From Opisthorchis felineus (taxonomy: Eukaryota; Platyhelminthes; Trematoda; Opisthorchiida; Opisthorchiidae): a stretch of DNA of 64,000 bases. Under the pieces are notes generated by a model. That model was not told the DNA's origin. It ran no database searches and was given only the letters and a program-made list of their open reading frames with translations. Every line of letters starts with the position of its first letter. The first letter of the stretch is position 1. Of this stretch, positions 11,015-22,900 are shown one piece after another. The position numbers and the translations under genes were made by a program. The DNA lies in contig SJOL01001804.1 of the NCBI GenBank assembly GCA_004794785.1, positions 349,842 through 413,841 on the forward strand. The letters run 5' to 3'.

Positions 11015-11027
11015 TTCATTGTCACCC
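11015..11027. repeat. Target-site duplication, right copy
   Basis: Second copy of TTCATTGTCACCC (see 10814-10826). Confidence 0.92.
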
Positions 11028-12039
11028 GTAAACCATATACATTTTGTGCATGGCTATAGTTGCTGCAGTTTCGTGTGCCGATCATCTGGGAAAATAGAGT
11101 TGGATAGCTCTGTACTGAAGGCAGTAACCAGCACATATCCTTTTACACTTCACCTTACTTCACCCATGCTCCCGTTTTGTGTTGGTTCACTGCAGAGGGT
11201 AGTTGACTGCAATACACCAGTAACATAATGTCACTCAACCGCCATACAAATTGGTACTACTGGGCTAGTTCTCCGAAGATGATGGACTTGAAATGCTTCC
11301 TGGTGAATTGCGAGGGTCTGAGGGAAAACGAAATGACAGATGGCTCGCGCTATTGCGCTATGATAGTGCCTCTTGCTTGACTAATCAGTCCGGATAAATC
11401 TCGATAGGAAGTATCCTCAGCATCAGAAATGCAGTCGTTGGGGCATAAGCTGAGACTACAAACAGGTGCCGGTTTTTATGTCAAGTGGCATTGAGCTTGA
11501 TTGAGATGGATAAGCGAACGTTGCAAGGACAACTCATTGGAATCCAATCCGGGAAATCCCGTCCAGCCCTGGGCCTCAGTGCAACTCCGGGTTACGTGAT
11601 TTGCGAGCCGTCACTGCATCACCAGCGGCGACTAGTGTGAAGAAGCTCTGAGCTCGTCCTGGGTGCTTTAAGATACAAAGCCACACTTGAATGTCTCAGA
11701 GACAGCCTTAACCAACTTTAACAGAGTATAAAGGTCCGGGTGAGCATATCTCAACTGCTGATTCGACACCGTATGGACGTTGAATGTTTCTGTGTGGAGA
11801 GGCTGTGTTGGATCTGTCGACATGTGTTGTTAATGTGCTACGGGTGGATAAGGTACCTCTGTCAGATAACGGACAAACGATCCAGTGACGCTTGGAGACT
11901 GGAAAGGGATTGGGGAACATCGGTGAACGAAGACCTGTTGCTATCTTTGGGGGATTCGGGTTTATTTGAAGTAATCCACTTGGAGCCTTTTACCCAACGA
12001 TCTGACCCATGCGGTAATTGCAGGAAGAAGAGTTCTCTC
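11028..12039. other. No recognised gene
   Basis: Contains only short reading frames (up to about 107 codons at 11740-12063) with no domain I recognise. The last 100 bases may be the start of the repeat copy that follows. Confidence 0.45.
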
Positions 12040-12700
12040 CGGAGGTTCTGCCTCCAATTCTAACTTAAAAGTCCGACTCAAGGCGGTGGTAGTAAAGCCT
12101 TTCTAGGAGGCCTCCCCCCAACCGATGACTCAATGTCTGATGTGCTCAGCTGCAGGCGGCTGGCCTAGTCCGATCGCTCAGGAGATAAGGCATAGGTGTC
12201 TCCTGATGTTAATTCGCATAGCAAGTGCGTTTGGAGCCGCATCGGGTTCCTGTTAGTTTTTAAATATATTTCGACAACATTGGACAGATAATTCGCCGTT
12301 GCTCACGGTCAACCGTTTGGCGATCGGGGTGTGCGGTTTTTAGGGCTGGCCTTTTCGAACCTGTCCTTCCTTGGGAGAAGACCTCCACGAATATGGACGT
12401 GCTGGTCGCCTGGAGGAAATACCTTACTGCTTTCACACTCCTATCGCAGAGGTCAGTACGACCTTATGCTCAGACCGTCTCGTAATGCGGCTACTCGTGG
12501 TTTAAAGTTTCGGGTTTTGCCACTGGTAGTCTGACTGCTCACCTTGGGCCTTCTTGGTATGGTTGGAGCCTGTGTACCAGACTTCTAGCCATTTTAACCC
12601 GCAGGATTATTGCGGCATTCAAGCCCGACCATCACGTTAAGGTGACAGCTTGTGCTTGCGGAAAGTTGTTACCGCAATAGCTCGCAACACAGTGGACACA
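12040..12700. repeat. Dispersed repeat, copy 2 (unclassified)
   Basis: Resembles 5640-6420 in the same orientation; shared blocks are listed there. The two copies differ by many substitutions and small indels, so they are old. No terminal repeats or target duplication could be fixed. Confidence 0.7.
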
Positions 12701-12829
12701 ATTCTGGTGCCAGTCATTCAGGTACCCACCGTCCCGTTTTGACACTCCTTATCACTGTTAGGCGGAATTCCTCACCGATACCCCTTTACCGCTCGTAGTT
12801 AGGCTCTGCTACGGGCAACAAGCCTATCC

Positions 12830-13030
12830 CGCACGCGATTGGCCTGGAGGTCGGGCCGCTTGCCGGTCCATCATCAAGGCGAGCTTTGATTGGCCGAAAG
12901 CGTGGACCCAACAGCCAATCACGATCCAGTATCCGCCGAATGCCGGTTGTCAGTGGTGCATCCAGAACGCGTAAGGATTTCCATAATATTGTCGCTGCAT
13001 GCACTTTATATACGGCGCTCCGTACATGTG
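12830..13030 (+). promoter_or_regulatory. Candidate promoter: CCAAT-box cluster and TATA-like motif
   Basis: A locally GC-rich stretch holds three CCAAT-type motifs within about 80 bp: GATTGGCC at about 12838, GATTGGCC at about 12887, and AGCCAATCAC at about 12913. CTTTATATAC, a TATA-like motif, follows at about 13003. Spacing is compatible with an NF-Y plus TATA promoter. It lies about 330-350 bp before the TAZ1 exon and could drive a short CBP isoform or be chance. ATG 13355 is the first in-frame Met after the stop at 13307-13309 if no upstream exon is spliced in. Confidence 0.3.
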
Positions 13031-13338
13031 TTTTTGATTTGGTTCTGAACGTTAATACACGTGCACCTTTGGTGGTGGTTGTGACGGGAACGTTAGCTTG
13101 AAAGGTCCAAACCGAGAACTAAGCTGAGGAATCACCATTATTACAATCACATAACGACTACGTACGGTTTTCTGTTTTGTCCTGCGTAGTGGCGGAGACG
13201 TCACTATTACGTCATCACTATGAGCCCCTATCCGGTTCGCTGGAGTTTTCTTGAACCTCCACACTAATTATTCATTACGTGCATGCATAATTTCCCTCAT
13301 GCATCCTAGCTGATTCCATCTCATTTTTCTTCAATTAG

Positions 13339-13932
13339 GATCTCCTTCCCGACTATGCAATGCTCCGCTGTTGAGGTTAAGGTTACTCGTACCATGGAAA
13401 AGTTCCAGAATGACTCCACCTCCATGAACTGTGTGTTGATGCAGCGCCAGCTAGCGCTGCTTTTGCATGCCGAACGTTGTCGACGTTTGGAGAACGATGG
13501 GCTCACCTTGACATGCAATATCCGACACTGCATGCTTATGCGGCAAGTGCTGGACCATATGGACAAATGCCTTCATGAAGATGGTTGTAGTGTAGCACAC
13601 TGCCGTTCGTCCAAACGTATCCTCCGACATTTCAACGTATGTAGTGCTTGGTCTTGTGACGTTTGCACTGCGGTAAAGAGACCGCTCATCAAAGCAGATA
13701 TACCGTCGCATCCAGGAACAGAATATCAGAACGGGCCGGTCTGCAACTTCGCGTCTTCCGGATCGAAACCCGATACCACCACAATGAACGGAATAAAAAA
13801 TCCATCACCACACTATGAAGTGACCCCTACTCCATGTTCATCATCACCAGCACTAAATGGTGAAATTGGTCGCAACAATCGTAATAGTTTTCCCTTAACC
13901 GATGAACAGCGTAAAGACGCGATGAAAAAATT
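13339..13932 (+). CDS. CREBBP: CBP exon with TAZ1 and first part of KIX
   Basis: Encodes TAZ1 with three complete HCCC zinc sites: His43, Cys47, Cys59, Cys64; His73, Cys77, Cys83, Cys88; and His97, Cys101, Cys106, Cys109. A linker follows, then the first KIX helix (DEQRKDAMKK). The acceptor at 13336-13338 follows a strong pyrimidine tract (CATTTTTCTTCAATTAG). The donor is GTAAGT at 13933. It begins with one base of a split codon and ends with two, the third being supplied by 13974. Confidence 0.95.
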
Positions 13933-16900
13933 GTAAGTTTTTTCCGATTTTTTCGACTGACCTTGCATTTTAGTGTCAATGTCTCCTTATCAATATTCCC
14001 AGCTGCTAACTCCACCGCTTACAACGATCCTAGAATGCAGCAATTTCTTGACCACCTAAAACGAATGGAGAAAGATATATTCATGAAATCAAAAACTGCA
14101 GAGGAGTATTATGCTGCATTGACCGCTCGTTACCAGAGTATCCACTCTGAACTCAAAGAACAACGGAGGCTTCGTGGTGCTCGTCCTTTGGAACCCAGCA
14201 ATGAGGAGAGCAACATAAAAAACGAGGCACACTCCGGACGGTCGTCAGAGAGCACAGAACCAGATCGCGTTTGTGATGGGTCAGAAATCGTGTGTAAACG
14301 TGAGGATGCCACACCAGTGGAAGAATCGCGCAGTTCTCCTGCGTCCTCTTCAGCGACTAGCTTTGTAAAGTCCGTCCCGATGGATACGGCGGCTGCACAG
14401 CAGGTAAATCAAGACTGCTGTGAACAGCCAACCAGTACTCCGTCTGTCGAAATAAAAAGCTCTTCCATCGACACCACACAGCCAGTGACGGCACCCACCA
14501 CGCGATCTCCCAGAGATGGCGGCGCAAACTCCGATGTAACCATGTCATCTGATGTCAAGCCTTCCGACGAACCCAAGTCGGAGGTGGGTCAACAGCCACT
14601 CCGTGAGGCCTCCAACCGTGCCGTATGGTATCCGAATGAGTTGCAACGCTACTTTCTGCCGGTCGTGGACAGAATCAGTAAGGAGAAAGACGCCGAACCC
14701 TTTCTTCAGCCCGTCGATTGGGAAAGTTTGGAAATTTATGACTATCCCCAAATCATCACCCATCCGATGGACCTCTCGACAATCCGCAAAAAGCTGGAAA
14801 ACCGGGAATACAAAGATCCGTGGAGTGTAGTGGATGACTTCTGGTTGATGTTCAACAATGCTTGGCTGTACAATAAAAAGACTTCCAAGGTGTACAAAAC
14901 TTGTACAAAGGTATGATAGCGATTTATCTACTTGCTTATTTCACTCATTAGTTGGCCGAATTTTTCGAGACTACGATAGATCCCGTAATGCAACAGCTTG
15001 GATTTTGTTGTGGACGCGAGTATTACTATTTGCCGCCTCCGTTGACTTGTTTGACTCCGAAATTCTGCACTATCCAGCGTGATGCTGTGTATTATGTGTA
15101 CAAAAACGAGTATGTTTCGTTATTCTTGTCTCCATTTACTCTTCTTCAGTGACCAAACACCAGGTTTGTTAGAACAAAAGTACACCGTCTGTGAGAGGTG
15201 CTACAATGAAGCTGGCGATGAAATTCGTTTGGATAGCGAGTCTTCCACCGTTGTGTATGTGGTCGTATTGTTTGTTCGTGTCCAACTAATAATCTTTTCG
15301 TTACAGAACCGTCCAAAAGAATCTGATGGAAAAGTGTAAAAACGACAGGAAGGAAAAGGAGCCGTTTGTATTTTGTAAAAAGTGTGGTCGCAAATGGCAT
15401 AGAGTTTGTGCGATTCATGCAGATGAGGTTTGGCCTGAGGGATTTGTTTGTAACCGCTGTATGAGAGATTATGGTTTAAAGCGTCCAGAGAATCGCTACA
15501 CTGCACGAAAATTGCCCACTTGCCGACTGAGCAACTTTTTGGAGAAGCGCGTCAACGACTTTCTGAAGAAGAAAGGGACCGATGCAAGTGATGTAATCAT
15601 CCGAGTCTTAGCCTCAGCCGATAAAACTGTAGAAGTGAAACCTGGTATGAAATCCAGGTTTTGTGAGACGGGTGATATGCCTGAGTCGTTCCCCTATCGT
15701 GTCAAAGCTATATTCGCCTTCCAAGAAATCGATGGGCAAGAGGTTTGTTTTTTCGGGTTGCATGTGCAGGAGTACGGATCAGAATGTCCTCCGCCGAATA
15801 CTCGACGAGTCTACTTGGCTTATTTGGATTCAGTTTATTTCTTCCGTCCCAAGCAATATCGGACTGACGTGTACCATGAAATTCTGGTTGGTTATATTCA
15901 CTACGCCAAGTTGTTGGGCTATGCGGTGGCCCATATTTGGGCCTGTCCACCAAGTGAAGGCGATGACTATATCTTTCACATGCATCCTACAGACCAAAAA
16001 ATTCCTAAACCCAAGCGACTCCAAGAATGGTATCAGAAGATGCTCAAGAAGGCGCTGCTGGAACGAATTGTGGTCGATTATAAGGATATATGCCAGGAGG
16101 CTTGCGAATCTGGGTTAGTTTCACCCACCGAACTGGCATACTTTGAAGGTGATTTCTGGCCAAATACGCTGGAAGAATTATTCAAGGTAAGTACAAAGTG
16201 TAAGCAACTTGTTTCACATCGTTGGAATCACGTATAATATTTCTCACTTCGGAAGTAAACGGACTTTGTTAATTGCTGCAGTTGCTACACTCGCAAATGA
16301 TGATATCAAGCCCTTGAAATGTCCATCTGCAACTAACACCGTAATTCACGATACAATGAAAACGTCTTAATTATAAACGAATACGCAAACACATGAAGAA
16401 TCTTTAGATCAGTCGTATATTGTGGCCAACGTAACGCACAACGCCAGAGATAGAAATGGAATACCTGATGCATATTTCACATAGACTTTTGATGCGTTCG
16501 TTCTTGAGACCCTAGATCTTTGTTCAGTTTCCGCCCTAGTTCCATCGTCGGGGCGCATCTGCTGTGCGCTTTCAAGCACTCGGCCAGCCGACGAGCAGTG
16601 GAATGTCAACCACCCACAACGCTAGCGAGGCGGTTGCTCCAGCATTTGCATATGTTGTTAGTTCAAGAGTGACTGTTACTTGGTGGATGTTCCACGAAGT
16701 CGGAGAGAAAGTTGGCAGAAAGACTTGTGTCCTATTAATGGTCATTCCACAAGACCGCCGAGTTGACTAACTCTCTATGTTCGGTGGCATATCCCAATTT
16801 CTCGACCTACTTCCGCACTAACTGATTAAGCTGGTGCTAACACTCTTGCACATTAACATTGTGGCCAAAGATGGTATTTTTCGGTGCCACCTTAGAGTCC

Positions 16901-19900
16901 GTCACGCTGTTTTGGGGCGACATCTACCAAGTAAAAGTGTTTCATACGATCTACCCATGTTCTAAAGCACAGCATATGCGATTGGAAAAAAGTGTGTACC
17001 TTGGTTTGGACGACATAGGCTCGGTTACCACGGGGAAGTTTTCGACATCGATCAACCTCTGTTTGATCAGACCGTGCAGCATGGCTCTAGTTGGTACAGA
17101 ACGTCCACTATCAGGTGGAACACCGAAATGTTCTGGTTGTTTTATACTAGCCATCATCCCCGGTGGAAACTCCAAGCCCTCGAGGGGAATTGTGTCGCTT
17201 GGATAACCCAAGGCTCATCCTATGGCACCTGCAGGTTTCCGCGCTTTGAAGTAAATGTCATGAAAGCCCACTAAGAATACTTGGTGTAGTGTATGCGTTG
17301 ACCGCCTTTGTACTGTCAAACACACAAGGTCAGGTTCAAAATTCGAAGCAACTTAACTTGATAGAACTCTGCATTTCCGATTTTTTGCAGGTTACCCGGT
17401 GTTCCGTTTAGATATTTGTCACCCCAGTTTCAGTCAGTCCGAAATCTACGGCGTCTTATCTATAGACTCCGCCTTACGCACTGCCAAACGATCTGATCCT
17501 GTGATTTCTGCTCCAGCTTCTTTGTATTTATGAATCCTTCAACGCATAACCTCTATCCACCGCGATTGTTCGGAATAAGAATATTGTCTACATGCGTAAC
17601 GCACCACAGGAGACTACTTTTTTACAAACATTGCGGCCAAACAAAAAAGGGCCTTTAGGTTAGCGAACTACACTCATTTGCAAACAAATTTGGTTTTGCG
17701 AGAGACTCACCTGGAACCCAGCTGAATCTCTCGTTTGTGATGTTTCCAGGCGACTGAATGTGCTGCATCAGGCCGCCTCATGTTTCAGTTGGTACGATAT
17801 TCGAGATATCGTGATACATGTATATACGTAACGCACTACTCATTAGGATGAACTTTTTCGACTGCCCCTTTATCTATACTCAAATGTAGCCTTTAGGTTA
17901 TTTTGATTGTGCCACAGACACAAGTAAAGAATAACATCTTTTCAGCTCATGCACATTTTGAAATTGCTGGAACAGTTCTAGCACACTGCGGGAGAATATC
18001 AGTATGCTGTTAACTACGAGGGACCCTATCGAGTCTCCAGTTCCGATAGTTTCAACATGCATAGGAGCTCAAAAGTGAGCCCTCAGTTCTGCAAATATTG
18101 GGCATTCATCCTGTAGTACTGCCTGTTTTTTGGTTTCTTCCTTCTTGCCTTCATCTCACACTCCAAATCTCCTGAAAGTTCAGAGATTTTGTCTCCACTT
18201 TATCCGTGTACTGAGTACTTAACGCGGAAAGTATGCAGGAGAGTGTCACAACCAAGTACGCTAGGAATGCTTCTTACTATTAGCCTCAGTCACTTTGCTG
18301 ACGCAACAATTTGGTTGTAGAAGAATACAGCTGAGCAAAATCAGAACATTATTAAAATGGCCTGTCACAGTCAAAAGTGCTATCTGAATAACGTGAAATC
18401 AAGGCATAATTCTGTAGGGGTTTAAAGGGCAAGCTCCGATTAAATAAGGGGCTATCAGCAGTAGCCTGATTTTGAGTATGAATTGCTATCAGAACCCGAC
18501 AAAACTGAATCAGTTACAGTGTCATCCTTTGGTGGCCGCTAACGGGATGAACCTATCTGAAGTTATGTTAATTTGGTCGGTTGAGTAATAATACAGTTTT
18601 TTTAAGAACCGACGAAAAATAGTCTATTCTGGTAGAAACAATAAGAAACCTCAGGGAGCGACAAAAGTGGGATTGTTCTCAGGAGGGCATGCCCCGGAGA
18701 GGGACAGTTACACTACATTTCGCGATCTCTTAATCTGTGTCCAATTGGTGTTCTGTTCTTTGATCTCTTAATTTTTTTGCTTAAGTGACCTTAGATGAGG
18801 ATGACGTTATAACGAAATCAAGTAAATCGGTTTCCTCCACCTGCACCAAGCTTAATTAGCTTTCGTGCAGATCCGATTGTTTAGCTCCTTTGCGCTCCAC
18901 CAAATTACAAATTACTTCTGATTCGGTTTCCATTGCTGTGTTAATTTTGACGAATTCCTTTTGTGATCTTAAGCAGCTTGGCGAAATAGTGACGAAGGCC
19001 AGTCGAGTCATGACATTTCATTATAATAACTACCCTATGTAATCTAGCTAGCCTGATTATGTGTAACACCAGCAGTTGATAGCGACCTCTGTACTCACTT
19101 TGCAGAGCCGAACCGCACCGCAAAGGTCTGCCCCTCCCTACCTCGAGTGGGTTGGGGCCAGTGACTTTGGTGTGTTTCTGAATTTGCATTTTTATTGCTC
19201 GCATAATGACAGTAGGCCATCGTAAATCATCCGTTACCGGTCGCGTCTCTTAGTGATTAAGAAACGTCTACTTCTGTAACCAACAGCCCAGTGAGGGACC
19301 GACTGCCAGACCTTAAATTCTAGGTTAATTATCACCGCGATACATCTGCTGAGGTGATTACGGTCGCTGGATCTTGTGAGCAATGTGATGAGGAAAACCT
19401 GATGTGGGTGACAAATATATGACGCCGACGAATGCGATGTTAAGGCTGTTCGCAAAATCCCGTACGTGTCGAAAAGGGATTGTATCGTTGTGACCGGTGA
19501 CATAGTAATGGTTGACTAGTATATCCGAACCGTATTGCTCTTGTCTAAACCATCCATTGTATGCAACTGCGATTTTTGGTCGAATCTCTTCTCGCGTGAA
19601 GATCTTTCTTGAAGAGGGAATTAGTGCTATTTGTTTTTCGGTAAGTAGTCTGTTACCCCTTAAAGACATCCACTCCACCGGTTAATGCAGGCACCTGGAG
19701 CACCCCATTTTCACAATCGCATCACATTCCATTTCACAATGAATTGCAGTTGGTAAAAAAAGGTTGATTTGTCCACCTGGCTCCTTATTTATACCCTGCA
19801 GATTGACATCCTCATGCGTCTCATTAGATTTTTGGTGCTGATTGGTATTCTCTTTTTTCAAGGAAATGGATGAAGAGGATGCGAAACGGAAACGCGAGCA

Positions 19901-22900
19901 AGAAGCGCTTGCCCGTGACGATGAGGACGACGAGACAAAAGAGAATCTGCAAACACGTGAGAATGAGAAAAACCCTGGTAAAAAGAAAGCAAAGAAACGT
20001 AAGATGAAGCGCAATGCATCTCTATCCCTGCCAGGTAAACGAAAGCGACTCAACGGCGGAAATTCCGCGGATGCATCCAGCGAAGTTGCCCGAAGGGTAT
20101 ACGAGATCATGGAAAAGCACAAAGAAAACTTCTTCGTTATTCGTCTGCATCCGCAGAATTCGGTTTCCTCTCTTCCTGCAATCAAAGATCTTGACCCGCT
20201 CATTAACTCAGACCTAATGGAATGTCGGGGTGCTTTCCTGGAGCGCGCACGCGAGAAACACCTAGAGTTTTCTTCGGTTCGCCGGGCCAAGTATTCCACT
20301 TTGGTAATGTTGTATGAGCTTCACACTGAGAACCGACAACCACTTATGTACACATGTAATATGTGTAACGTACAACTGGAGACTCCTTGGCACTGCAGAC
20401 AGTGCGTCGAGTACGATCTCTGTCCCCGGTGTTATGAAACAGAAAAGCATCCTCATCCTATGGTTCAGATTGGTTTGGGCCTGGACGATGGTACTAAGAA
20501 TTCGGACGTGGATAGCGAAGCTGCCGCTGTACAAGAATCCGGTCGTGATAAGCTCAGCCGTCTAGTGAAAGCTCTGGGTCACGGGTGTTCTTGTCGCGAT
20601 GCAAATTGCCGCGTATTTGCCTGCAAGACGATGAAGTCGAACGTGCAACATTTTCGCGTCCATGCGGCCGCTGCGCGAAATCAGTGTAATGTTTGCCGCT
20701 CCCTATCGTTCCTCTGTTACTATCATTCAAAGACCTGCCAAGAGCTGAAATGCCCCGTTCCACTCTGTCCCAAGTGGAAAGCCAAGATGAAACAGCAGCA
20801 AAAGCAACAGCGCCTAGAGCAAACGCAAATGTTGCGCAGACGCATGGCGACTATGCAACGATACAATAGCATGGCATCCAGCCAGCAATCTGACCCATCG
20901 GGACAGACTCCACAGCCGCAACATCAACCACCGTCTGCTTCGGACTCTGTGTCTTCTCCCGTGTCAACATCAACGCAGTTGTCTCCATACGGTCCTAACC
21001 AAACTGGTCCAGCCACTACGTCTTTCCCTGCGATGACCTCCCCACTATCCAGAACATCAGTGTCACTGCCGTCACCGCAACAACAACCCTCGTTTTACCA
21101 GTCATCCAGCTCTCTTGGTTCTGTGCAGCATGCCTACCCGAAACAGGTTGCCAACAACTCAACCGTCCTATCCTCACCATCGCTGACTTCACCTCAGCAC
21201 ATGGGTTCGGCCACATATTCATCCGCAAGTCCCTATAATTCTGCCGTCCATCAGACCGTTGGCGGTTGCATGGATTCCCCGGACGTGATGAAAGGCGACG
21301 TCGGTAGCTCTCCGGCCTACGCCTACCAATCACTCCATCGAAGTCAGTCTGTCGTGCTGCCACCTGGTGGAATGATGCATCAATCGCGATCCCATCAACT
21401 GGATCGTCCACAGTCGGCTCAGTTTAATTCTGGTCCAAGCCCTCAGCCGTCTGTGCCCAGTGGACACCCGCAACTGATACGACAATCATCCGGTTCGTCA
21501 CAATACAGTGCCCCTCTTTCACCACGGTATCAACAGTTTTATGCCGCGCAGCCACCAACAGGTACAGATACCCAAACGTACGTTCAGTCCGGTGTATCGA
21601 TCCCGCCTCGAGTCTGCACCGAAGGCCAACATTCCTCTCACCCCAAGCAACCGTCACAACTTGCCTCCCAGCGACATTCCTCGTGTGGATCGCTCAGTGA
21701 AAGTCAACATCCTGGTCTACCTGCACCCGCCCAATATCCACCGGGCATTAGCACAGCAAATTCCAGTTGGCGGCCGCCTCCGCCCAATCCTAATGTTGGT
21801 TCAAATCCTAACATGTACAACCCAATCCCTCAAACACGTGGACCAAGTAGCCCCTGTGCACCGAATGTCACTGTCGCTCGAACGATACCGGCCCCATTAC
21901 CCTCCACACCGCATCCTTGTCTAACTCCACCACTGGGCTCTGGCGGCACCGTGTCTATGGAAGATGTCCAGCTAGTGAAACAAACCTACAATGAAATGCG
22001 CCAGCGTGGGGCTCTCATGTCTGACGTAAGTTTCTCCTCTTCTGAGTTACTGATTTATGTTGCCGATTTCAAGATAGCTTAGTGATTAAGGCGCAAACCT
22101 AGTGGCCGTAAAATCAATGGTTCGAGTTCGATTTTTACTTTTTTCGTTTTCTGTTGTCCAGGCTTGGGCAACCTCCTAGTAACTTGAACATCTTACGGGT
22201 TGCACGGCAGCTGTACCTCAAAAGGCACCGACCATTTTTATCAATTCATATTACCTGCTCGTATGAAACGATGGTTTCACCTTAGGCTTCGGCTGATATT
22301 TCGGATTTTTTATTCAAGTTTCCCTTTATTTTCTGCCTTGGGAGCCTTATTACGTCATTAGTGTGTATGTCCAAAACTCTACTATCCATGTCATATGAGC
22401 CTCCGAAAGACGTGTTTCCATTTGCCATTTCGTGTCTTTTCGTTCTGTTGAATCTATGCTTTCGCACAACTCGCATCTGACTTGCAGGTTTTCGGCATTG
22501 ATTAACTGCCCACGTGACTTCTGTTCGCTTTTTGTACATATATCTCGATCGTTTCCCACTGCACCGTGCTTAATCGGCGCGTGTGAAATTCACATGTCTC
22601 GTTCTGACTCGTCGCAATCTGCGCTTCATATGTTGTTGGTAGTATTGCATTCTATTATGCTTGCTACCTTTCGACGTAAATCAAGATGAGCTTGGTACTC
22701 GGAATTCGGTCTAGATCCTGTTGTGTTCTTTTGAAGTAATTTGCATTGTTTTGTTAGCGTTGGGAGAACGGCTTGTGTCAATTGACGCATTTCACATGCT
22801 TAAGCGTCTCGTACTCCAATGCTAAAGTGCCTCCCCACTCGACCCTGGCCAAATTATCAATGAGACAACACGAACTCAAGGCATTTGCTTCCACCTGTGT

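Noticed and set aside
19234..19300. TCTCTTAGTGATTAAG resembling an A-box of another SINE
   Set aside because: No B-box at the right distance and no body match to the SINE copies.
19682..20299. 205-codon minus-strand reading frame
   Set aside because: Mostly antisense to the charged loop and HAT part of the CBP exon, whose low-complexity codons leave the opposite strand open.
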